Shown piece by piece: positions 1 to 5,088 of a DNA stretch of 5,088 bases. The position numbers were made by a program, and so were the translations under genes. Origin of the DNA: Acidobacteriota bacterium (GTDB lineage Bacteria > Acidobacteriota > Terriglobia > Acidiferrales > UBA7541); NCBI GenBank assembly GCA_003133505.1, contig PKXT01000095.1, positions 21,676 through 26,763 on the forward strand. Reading direction: 5' to 3'. The notes beneath the pieces are model-generated. The model saw only the letters and a program-made list of their open reading frames with translations, had not been told where the DNA came from and ran no database searches. Position 1 is the stretch's first letter. Each line of letters opens with the position of its first letter.

Positions 1-1229
1 GCGTAAACGCCCTTCATCCCCTCGGCACGCAACCCCGGACCCAAAGCGGTCCACGTCTCGCCACCATCGTCGGTGGCTATGATCGGCTCTGGGGCATTCG
101 CCAGCACGGCGAGGACGCGGCCGGGGCTGTCGCGATCCAGGGCGATGGAGAGGATTTGGCGATGGTCGAAGCCATTGTTGGCGGCGCGAAAATTGGCGCC
201 TCCATCATCACTGATTAGCACGCCCAACTGCTCGGTGCCGACAACGATCCGATCCGGCGCGTCCGGAGAATCTCCGGGAAGGACAGCCACGGCGTTAATT
301 ACCCAATCATGAGGAGTGATCGGGCGCCAGTTTTCACCGCCATCGCGAGTCTGCCAAAGGCCCTCGCTGGTTCCGGCATAAACAACTGAGGGATGCGCGA
401 GAGACTGGCGGAGGACGTAAGTCCGGCGCGCCGAAAACGGAATGCCCTGCACTTTCTCCCAAACTTTGCCGGCGTCTTCGCTGCGGTAAATGCCCGAGCA
501 GGCGCTGGCGAAAATCCAGTGGGGATGACGCTGATCCACCACCAAACTCAGCACGTCAGAATCATCAATCATTCCCGCATGAATGGGCGCCCAGTGACCC
601 CCGCCGTCAGTGGTCTTCCAGGGCAGATGAAACGTCCCGGCATAAATTACCTCGGGATTCAGAGGATCGATGGCGATGGAATCCACGTCATTCAGTTCTG
701 AATCGCCGGCGGGCGAAATTTGTTCCCAGGAAGCGCCGAAATCGCGGGTACGGAAAACCCCGTCTAGAGTGCCAGCGACGAGTACGCTGGGATTGGCGGG
801 CGCCTGCACCAGCGCGCGAACAGCGAGGTGCAGCAAGCCGTCAACGCGCCAGGTATGGCCGGCATCATCGCTGCGGAAAACGCCGCCGCCTTCCCTTCCC
901 TGCTCGCGCGTCCAGGATGATGCAAAAAGCGTATTGGAATTTCGAGGGTCAACCACGATGGAAGTAATCAGCCCGTCCAGGCGAACACCCGCGCGGCCCA
1001 AAATAACCCAATGCTCTCCACCATCGGTGGATCCGAAAATGTGACCGTCCGTAGTGCCCAGATAAACGGTATTCAGATGCGCGGGATCGGAAGTAAGAGC
1101 GCGGACGTCGCCGCCTTGCGGCCCCATGGGCCGCCACTCTTGGGCGCGGGCGATGGCGCATGTCACTGGCGAGACGAATAGGAAAGCGGCGAGAAGACAG
1201 CGCGTAAACCAATTGTTTAGAGACAGCAT
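1..1229 (-). CDS. Secreted BNR/Asp-box beta-propeller protein (sortilin/sialidase-like repeats), 3' end beyond window
   Basis: The frame is open from the ATG at 1229-1227 to the left edge: 409 complete codons and no stop. A slightly earlier ATG (1234-1232) meets a stop after five codons, so 1229 is the start; no strong Shine-Dalgarno is visible. Residues 1-29 look like a Sec signal peptide: an N-terminal Arg, a hydrophobic core (LLAAFLFV) and an A-R-A cleavage site before Gln30. Eight Asp-box motifs (S/T-x-D-x-G-x-x-W/F) begin at residues 67, 120, 161, 206, 250, 294, 340 and 386, spaced 41-53 residues apart. The seventh ends in Phe instead of Trp. Segments such as VYLGT, LVAGT, VIYAGT and VVYAGT precede boxes as beta strands. 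This is the multi-bladed propeller pattern of BNR/VPS10-like proteins. Asp boxes are structural, so sialidase or other enzyme activity cannot be inferred. It probably acts in the periplasm, at the surface or outside the cell; ligand unknown. It is separated from the upstream OmpA gene by a terminator, so it is probably its own unit. Confidence 0.88.
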   Translation of the reverse strand, partial: MLSLNNWFTRCLLAAFLFVSPVTCAIARAQEWRPMGPQGGDVRALTSDPAHLNTVYLGTTDGHIFGSTDGGEHWVILGRAGVRLDGLITSIVVDPRNSNTLFASSWTREQGREGGGVFRSDDAGHTWRVDGLLHLAVRALVQAPANPSVLVAGTLDGVFRTRDFGASWEQISPAGDSELNDVDSIAIDPLNPEVIYAGTFHLPWKTTDGGGHWAPIHAGMIDDSDVLSLVVDQRHPHWIFASACSGIYRSEDAGKVWEKVQGIPFSARRTYVLRQSLAHPSVVYAGTSEGLWQTRDGGENWRPITPHDWVINAVAVLPGDSPDAPDRIVVGTEQLGVLISDDGGANFRAANNGFDHRQILSIALDRDSPGRVLAVLANAPEPIIATDDGGETWTALGPGLRAEGMKGVY

Positions 1230-1264
1230 TTCATGAACTCGTTTCGGTGCGGAGCATCAATGGT

Positions 1265-1303
1265 AAAAAAGCGGGCTCCATCTCGTTGAAGAGACGGAGC
1301 CCG
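1265..1303 (-). terminator. Intrinsic (rho-independent) terminator of OmpA-A
   Basis: Read on the minus strand, a 13-bp stem (arms 1303-1291 and 1284-1272, with one G-U wobble) encloses the 6-nt loop TTCAAC. One base later comes a run of six T (1270-1265). The stem begins 24 nt after the TAA stop of the OmpA-A gene. Stem plus U-tract is the standard intrinsic terminator layout. It lies between that gene and the propeller gene starting at 1229, so it should reduce or block co-transcription of the two. Confidence 0.87.
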
Positions 1304-1327
1304 GAAGACTTCGACTGGACGAAGTGG

Positions 1328-2227
1328 TTAGAAGGTAGCGCCGTCGGGTACGTTCATCACGTCCACGCGGCGGTTCTCGGTGTCCGCGCCGGCCGTACCG
1401 GCGGTAGTCCGAGTTTCCACGCGGGACGCGTCAACGTTCTTGGTCTTGGACAAATACATGGAGGCGCTGTCAGCCCGATCCTTGGCAAGTTTGTCAGCCT
1501 TCTTTTCCTTGGGATCGGAATAACCGACGATTACGATTTTCGCCTTGGGATCGTTCTGGAGGCGAACCGCGGCATCATCGAGAACGCGTTTGCAAACATT
1601 GTCCACGCGCGCGCTATTGAGCTTGAAGGTGCACTGCCCAACCTTGGAAGCTTCCGGCTTGGCAGGGGGCTGTTGGATGGTTACGGTGGTGGTGCAATCC
1701 GCCGCGGCGCCATTGGCGTTTGTAGCGCGGCCGGTAACGGTGTAATCGCCGGGGGCGAGACCGGTGCTATCAAACTGCACGGAGGCGCCAGTTCCGACCA
1801 CCTGGCCGCTATTGGCCTGCCAGGCGTAGGTAAGCGCGGTGTTGGTCGAATCGTTCACAGTGGCAGTAACCGCGGACCGTTCGCCAGCTTGAACGGAGGA
1901 CGGATCCGCCGAACAGCTCATGGTCGGGGCTGGCGGAACCGGCTTCGGGCTTACGGTGACATCGGAGGAGCAGGACGCATTATTGCCACGGCCGTCGTCA
2001 AGGTGAGCGGAAATAGTGTAGGTGCCCGGCGCAACGCCCGCCGATTGCCAGCGAACCTGTGGGCCGCTGCCATCCACTTTCCCACCAGTCGCCGCCCAAG
2101 TGTAATTGATGGGGTGGCTATAGCTGTCGGAACCCTGGGCCATCGCGGAAATCATGTCGCCGGAATCGGCCATAATGGAGCTCTTATCCACCGAACAACT
2201 CGCCGTGACCACGTCGGGAGCCTTGGG
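1328..2227 (-). repeat. Direct repeat copy 1: 900-nt module encoding Ig/PKD-like plus OmpA domains
   Basis: This covers the last 299 codons plus stop of OmpA-A, starting at the Pro-Lys-Ala-Pro-Asp junction after the barrel. It aligns gap-free to 3315-4214 at a constant offset of 1987 nt. Protein identity is about 82% by hand count (roughly 53 differences). Similarity stops sharply at the barrel boundary, which marks the edge of the exchanged or conserved module. Confidence 0.88.
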
Positions 2228-2821
2228 CCGATTGCCTCCCCAGTTGATAACGATTCCGCTCTTCAAGCGGAAATTGTTTTGGTTCACATTGTTGAGGACG
2301 GCCACGTTGTTGCCGAAGCGCGTGTAGAAATACTCCGCTTGGACGACCCGCCACGAAATTTTCTTGCTCAGCTTAATGTCAAAACCTCCGCCGGCGGTCA
2401 TGCCAAACGCGTTCCAAGCGAGATTGCCATTGCATGTTCCGCGGGTAGTTACAATATTGGTACAGCTTGCGCTCAAACGATCTCCGCCAAAATTGACTTC
2501 AAAAAATGGCTGGAACCGGCTGTTGTTGCGATAGGTGAATCGCGGCCTAAACAAATACGTGAACTGTTTTACGCTCAAACCGGACTGCAGACCGGTCGTG
2601 GAGCAGCCCCCAAGGTCCGTCGCCAAGCCAACCCACTTGTTTAAGTTGAGGGCAATAGTGCCCCCACCTCCCACACAGTTCCAATCCGAGAGACCCCCAC
2701 CGGGGCTAACTCGAATGTACATGAAGGCCGGCGAGGTTTCGACCCGGGGAAACTCGTTTTGAGCCGCGGCTGCACCAGCCATAACCAGAAACAAACCCAC
2801 CAGCACGAAAAATTTACGCAT
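1328..2821 (-). CDS. OmpA-family outer-membrane protein: beta-barrel, two Ig/PKD-like domains, OmpA C-terminal domain (OmpA-A)
   Basis: This is a complete 497-aa gene. The ATG is fixed by an AAGGAG site 8 nt upstream and by a signal peptide that starts at it (MRKFF, a hydrophobic core, AAA before Gln21). Residues 21 to about 196 alternate in beta-barrel fashion and end in a strand like the last strand of small porin-type barrels (FRLKSGIVINWG). Two Ig/PKD-like domains follow (about 201-290 and 300-382), each with a Y-T/A-W core, an APG-x-Y-T turn and one Cys pair (C209/C284, C303/C376). A Pro-rich linker leads to the OmpA-like domain (about 394-497) with NSARVDN, VIVGYSD and a KDRAD helix. 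By family knowledge, Asp436 and Arg449 would be the ligands for peptidoglycan diaminopimelate, although the loop between them is two residues shorter than usual. Inferred role: anchoring the outer membrane to the cell wall, possibly with a pore or surface function. Barrel cysteines (C49, C73, C120, C130) are absent from the neighbouring paralogue's barrel. Confidence 0.93.
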   Translation of the reverse strand: MRKFFVLVGLFLVMAGAAAAQNEFPRVETSPAFMYIRVSPGGGLSDWNCVGGGGTIALNLNKWVGLATDLGGCSTTGLQSGLSVKQFTYLFRPRFTYRNNSRFQPFFEVNFGGDRLSASCTNIVTTRGTCNGNLAWNAFGMTAGGGFDIKLSKKISWRVVQAEYFYTRFGNNVAVLNNVNQNNFRLKSGIVINWGGNRPKAPDVVTASCSVDKSSIMADSGDMISAMAQGSDSYSHPINYTWAATGGKVDGSGPQVRWQSAGVAPGTYTISAHLDDGRGNNASCSSDVTVSPKPVPPAPTMSCSADPSSVQAGERSAVTATVNDSTNTALTYAWQANSGQVVGTGASVQFDSTGLAPGDYTVTGRATNANGAAADCTTTVTIQQPPAKPEASKVGQCTFKLNSARVDNVCKRVLDDAAVRLQNDPKAKIVIVGYSDPKEKKADKLAKDRADSASMYLSKTKNVDASRVETRTTAGTAGADTENRRVDVMNVPDGATF

Positions 2822-2829
2822 TTCACTTT

Positions 2830-2835
2830 CTCCTT
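2830..2835 (-). promoter_or_regulatory. Ribosome binding site of OmpA-A
   Basis: Minus-strand AAGGAG lies 8 nt before the ATG at 2821. This near-consensus Shine-Dalgarno site decides the start of the 497-aa OmpA-family gene and fits high expression of an abundant envelope protein. I could not pick out a convincing -35/-10 pair upstream of it. Confidence 0.85.
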
Positions 2836-2865
2836 GAAGTTAAATCTCAACTGTGATTTGACTGC

Positions 2866-2875
2866 AAAAAAAAAA
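2866..2875. repeat. Homopolymer tract (A10 on plus, T10 on minus) in the 5' region of OmpA-A
   Basis: Ten consecutive A on the plus strand, T on the coding strand, lie 45-54 nt upstream of the OmpA-A start codon. The tract is outside the coding sequence. It could be part of a promoter or leader, or a slippage-prone spacer. No stable stem directly precedes it on the minus strand, so I do not call it a terminator. Function unknown. Confidence 0.6.
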
Positions 2876-3014
2876 TCCAAATCTCCCTCAATCTCCTGAC
2901 TAGGTCAAACGAACCGCTCTGTGCGATCCCGCCTAGCCAAGGCTTGTCTTCCTCAAATTCCACCCCAGTGCCAGAGGAAGAGAGCCCGAGAAATTTTCTG
3001 CCGGTCAATCCCGG

Positions 3015-3198
3015 TCAGTAAGAAGCCCCCTCGGGGACAAATATGATGTCCATGCGGTAATTCTCCTGACCTCCGCCCGCGGTGCTGGCGGCAGTGCGCA
3101 GATGCGAGTAATCGAGTGAGGCTTCCGCATTGGGGTTATCCTACGCGAATACCGCAGCGTCGCACAAGCCCCAACAGTGCTGCAACTCTAAGTTTCAT
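3015..3198 (-). pseudogene. Remnant of a third OmpA-family outer-membrane protein gene
   Basis: Three pieces survive in order. From the ATG at 3198 the frame reads MKLRVAALLGLV, a signal-peptide start, with GGAG 10 nt upstream (3212-3209); unaided, this frame stops after 20 codons. In the +1 frame the signal peptide continues as CDAAVFA, then TAG (3143-3141) where a CAG (Gln) would give a normal cleavage site, then a 14-residue segment (DNPNAEASLDYSHL) resembling the first strand of a barrel. This runs directly into the last 27 residues of an OmpA domain (3098-3015) ending VPEGASY and TGA. The tail pattern RTAA-x-TAG...EN-x-R-x-D...VP-x-GASY matches the end of the gene at 3315 at 17 of 27 positions. 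Nearly all of the barrel, any Ig domains and most of the OmpA domain are deleted, and the gene also has a frameshift and a nonsense codon. The OmpA tail is secure; the barrel assignment of the short segment is inference. It sits between the two intact paralogues, in the same orientation. Confidence 0.8.
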
Positions 3199-3260
3199 TG
3201 TTTCATTTCTCCGCTCCATTGCTATTTCCTATGATTATGAACGTGAACCATCGGATGAGT

Positions 3261-3291
3261 GGGCTCCCTTCAATAATCGAGAAGGGAGCCC
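3261..3291 (-). terminator. Hairpin after OmpA-B, probable terminator without U-tract
   Basis: A perfect 11-bp inverted repeat (3261-3271 and 3281-3291) encloses a 9-nt loop and begins 23 nt after the TAA of OmpA-B. It has the same position and the same GGGCTCC/GGAGCCC stem base as the terminator after OmpA-A, so the two are probably homologous. On the minus strand the stem is followed by ACTCATCCG, not a run of T. Termination may therefore be weak, or the hairpin may act mainly to protect the mRNA 3' end. Confidence 0.6.
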
Positions 3292-3314
3292 GAAAATCTC
3301 AGCATGCTATCAGG

Positions 3315-4214
3315 TTAATAGGAAGCGCCATCAGGGACATTCATAACATCCGCGCGGCGATTTTCCTTGTCGGCACCAGCGGTCCCAGCAGCGGTGCGAG
3401 CCTCGACGCGGGATGTTTCCACGTTTTTGGTCTTCGAAAGGTAATTCGAAGAATTATCAGCGCGCTGCTTGGCCAACTGGTCGGCCTTTTTTTCCTTGGG
3501 GTCCGAATAACCCACGATTACGATCTTAGCCTTGGGATCATTCTGGAGGCGAACAGCCGCATCGTCAAGGACGCGCTTGCAAACGTTGTCCACCCGCGCA
3601 CTGTTGGGATTGAAGTAGCACTGGCCCACCTTCGATGCTTCGGGCCTGGCGGGTGGCTGTTGAACGGTGACAGTGGTGGTGCAATCCGCCGCGCCACCCT
3701 TGGCGTTTTCCACGCGGCCCGTTACGGTGTAGTCACCGGGGGCCAGACCCATGCTATCAAACTGGACAGAAGCGCCGGTGCCTACAACCTGGCCGCTATT
3801 AGCCTGCCAGGTATAAGTGAGCGCCGCTCCGGTGGAATCGTTGACATTGGCGGTTATGGCGGCGCGCGCGCCAGCCAAGACGGATGATGGATCCACCGAG
3901 CAGGTCATGCTCGGCGGCGGAGCTGCGGGCCTCGGCTGCACGGTGACATCGGACGAACAGGAGGCGGCGTTGCCGCGGTTATCGTCAAGACGCGCGGAGA
4001 TTGTATAGTTACCCGGGGCGACACCTGCTGTCTGCCAGCGGACCTGCGGGCCGGTGCCATCCACTTTTCCGCCAGTTGCAGTCCAGGTGTAATTGATGGG
4101 GTGATTGTAGGTATCCGAACCCTGAGCCATCGCCTGAATTGTATCGCCAGACTCGGCAACAACAGAGCTCTTATCCACGGAGCAGCTCGCGGTAACGACA
4201 TCGGGAGCCTTGGG
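3315..4214 (-). repeat. Direct repeat copy 2: 900-nt module encoding Ig/PKD-like plus OmpA domains
   Basis: This is the partner of 1328-2227, in the same orientation, covering the last 299 codons plus stop of OmpA-B. The longest protein-identical stretch starts at NSARVDN and runs through VIVGYSD to KKAD. Within 40 codons of it, 16 differ, all at silent third positions, so the copies have diverged for some time under protein-level constraint. The pair could still support homologous recombination that deletes or fuses the genes. Confidence 0.88.
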
Positions 4215-5088
4215 CTTTTCCGGCCAATACGCCCCTCCGACCTTGATAATGAAACCGCTTCGATCGTTCAACTGGGAAAGATTGAGCATGTACCGGTAGC
4301 CTACATCGAAGGCCAGCCAGCGCGTGGGATAAATGCGAAAACCCCAGATTCCGTCGACCGGATCCCGAGCCCCAAACGTGGTATCGGCGGTGCTGTTACC
4401 CGTGAAAATGAGTCCGTTATATTCATTCATGAACTGAATGCGTTTGTTGGGAAACAGAATGTAGCCCACATCCATGCGTTCCTGATCCGCGCGTCCCAGG
4501 ACTACGGTTTCGGGCGCCCCGCTAAAAACATTAAATCCATGAAGTGTCGAATCCGGCGTGAAGCGGTAGCTGTATCCGGCGGTCAACAGAAAATTATTGT
4601 GAGCCAGACGCTTGCTAATATTCACGCCAATCTGATAATCCAGTTGCCCGGCCTGCGCCGGCGTATTAAGCAGATCGGGAATACTGTTAACCGTGGGGAT
4701 AAAAAACTCATTGTCAATGGATAGGGTAAAGGGCTTGCCGCGCTCCTCTGAAAGCAAACCAAGAGTGAGGCCCGCGACAACGCTGCCATACCCTCCACCG
4801 CTTAGCGATGCAAAGGGAACGTCCTCCGCATAGGCTGGCCGCGCTCCTACAATCGGGAAAATTGAACGAAAAGGGGAATTCTGATACTGCTGAAACGCGC
4901 CAGTGATGGGTGTATTCAGGCTCAACTGGCCCGGCAGGCCCACATGAACATGCTCATCGGGATCAAACTGCATGTAGATAGATAGCCAGTCGGTAAGACC
5001 AACCCCGACATTAAATCCGCCGACATCAAGGACGGTGAGACTTCCGGGAGCGCGGCCATACTTATTCACACCGGCGGAGAAACTGAAG
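3315..5088 (-). CDS. OmpA-family outer-membrane protein: large beta-barrel, two Ig/PKD-like domains, OmpA C-terminal domain (OmpA-B), 5' end beyond window
   Basis: The frame is open from the right edge (first full codon at 5087) to TAA at 3317-3315, giving 590 visible residues. A GTG at 5069 could be read as a start, but in-frame FSFSAG precedes it and no signal peptide follows, so the true start lies outside. Counting from 5087, residues 1 to about 288 form a barrel-like region of alternating strands and glycine turns (GGFNVGVGLTDWLSIYMQF, WLAFDVGYRYML, GFIIKVGGAYW), with no cysteine and no obvious similarity to the OmpA-A barrel. Two Ig/PKD-like domains follow (about 293-384 and 392-476; Cys pairs C302/C377 and C396/C469), then a Pro-rich linker and the OmpA-like domain (about 487-590). 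Asp529 and Arg542 are the expected peptidoglycan ligands. The last 299 residues align without gaps to OmpA-A at about 82% identity. Inferred role: an outer-membrane barrel tethered to peptidoglycan; the barrel's substrate or partner is unknown. Confidence 0.92.
   Translation of the reverse strand, partial: FSFSAGVNKYGRAPGSLTVLDVGGFNVGVGLTDWLSIYMQFDPDEHVHVGLPGQLSLNTPITGAFQQYQNSPFRSIFPIVGARPAYAEDVPFASLSGGGYGSVVAGLTLGLLSEERGKPFTLSIDNEFFIPTVNSIPDLLNTPAQAGQLDYQIGVNISKRLAHNNFLLTAGYSYRFTPDSTLHGFNVFSGAPETVVLGRADQERMDVGYILFPNKRIQFMNEYNGLIFTGNSTADTTFGARDPVDGIWGFRIYPTRWLAFDVGYRYMLNLSQLNDRSGFIIKVGGAYWPEKPKAPDVVTASCSVDKSSVVAESGDTIQAMAQGSDTYNHPINYTWTATGGKVDGTGPQVRWQTAGVAPGNYTISARLDDNRGNAASCSSDVTVQPRPAAPPPSMTCSVDPSSVLAGARAAITANVNDSTGAALTYTWQANSGQVVGTGASVQFDSMGLAPGDYTVTGRVENAKGGAADCTTTVTVQQPPARPEASKVGQCYFNPNSARVDNVCKRVLDDAAVRLQNDPKAKIVIVGYSDPKEKKADQLAKQRADNSSNYLSKTKNVETSRVEARTAAGTAGADKENRRADVMNVPDGASY

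Noticed and set aside
59..79. Short inverted repeat GCCACC/GGTGGC as an operator
   Set aside because: It falls within an Asp-box codon run (Asp-Asp-Gly-Gly) of the propeller gene, so coding constraint explains it.
393..1044. Overlapping short plus-strand frames, and short minus-strand frames at 764-952 and 949-1212
   Set aside because: All lie inside the propeller gene, whose continuous minus-strand frame carries eight regularly spaced Asp boxes; these frames have no coherent composition.
1247..2644. Long plus-strand open frame (465 codons) antisense to OmpA-A
   Set aside because: Its product is low-complexity and Gly/Arg/His/Ala-rich, without domains or a signal sequence, and it overlaps a clear OmpA-family gene. 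A similar antisense opening appears over the homologous module (3198-3887), as expected from shared codon bias on the coding strand.
2641..2880. Alternative minus-strand frame with an earlier ATG overlapping the start of OmpA-A
   Set aside because: It reads the OmpA-A signal peptide out of frame and has no downstream domain. The Shine-Dalgarno sequence and signal peptide fix the OmpA-A start at 2821.
2947..2981. 8-bp inverted repeat (2947-2954 with 2974-2981) downstream of the OmpA remnant as a terminator
   Set aside because: The loop is 19 nt and no T-run follows, so stability and function are doubtful. Nearby CCGGTCA direct repeats (3001-3007, 3011-3017) are also too short to interpret.
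3198..3887. Plus-strand open frame of 229 codons over the end of OmpA-B
   Set aside because: It is antisense to the conserved Ig/OmpA module and has the same shadow composition as the frame over OmpA-A. No ribosome binding site or family features support it.
5067..5069. GTG at 5069 as the start of OmpA-B
   Set aside because: The frame is open upstream to the window edge with barrel-like residues, and no signal peptide follows the GTG. It is an internal valine codon.

Overview
The window looks like chromosome from a Gram-negative bacterium with an outer membrane. An acidobacterium (Acidobacteriota) is my best guess, based on OmpA-type proteins with tandem Ig/PKD-like domains next to a secreted Asp-box (BNR) propeller protein, in moderately GC-rich DNA. 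That assignment is inference from gene style; no rRNA or other marker gene is present. All genes supported here lie on the minus strand, so transcription runs from high to low coordinates.

Layout in transcription order. (1) 5088-3315: the 3' part of a large OmpA-family outer-membrane protein (OmpA-B), made of a beta-barrel, two Ig/PKD-like domains and a C-terminal OmpA peptidoglycan-binding domain. Its start lies beyond the right edge. (2) 3291-3261: a perfect 11-bp hairpin just after its stop. (3) 3198-3015: the wreck of a third OmpA-type gene. A signal-peptide start, one beta-strand-like segment and the last 27 OmpA residues remain, with a large internal deletion, a frameshift and an in-frame TAG. 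(4) 2821-1328: a complete paralogue (OmpA-A, 497 aa) with a strong Shine-Dalgarno sequence and a clean intrinsic terminator at 1303-1265. (5) 1229-1: the 5' part of a secreted protein with eight Asp-box repeats, which runs off the left edge.

The main story is a tandem array of at least three related envelope-anchoring genes. The two readable copies share a colinear, gap-free 299-residue C-terminal module, about 82% identical by hand count, but their N-terminal barrels look unrelated. The conserved module would hold the outer membrane to peptidoglycan, while the barrel is the part that varies. In a fully protein-identical stretch of the module, 16 of 40 codons differ silently, so the duplication is not recent and the protein is under selection. 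I see no mobile element, CRISPR array, tRNA or rRNA, and no convincing evidence of an undescribed system. The least expected element is the third-copy remnant.
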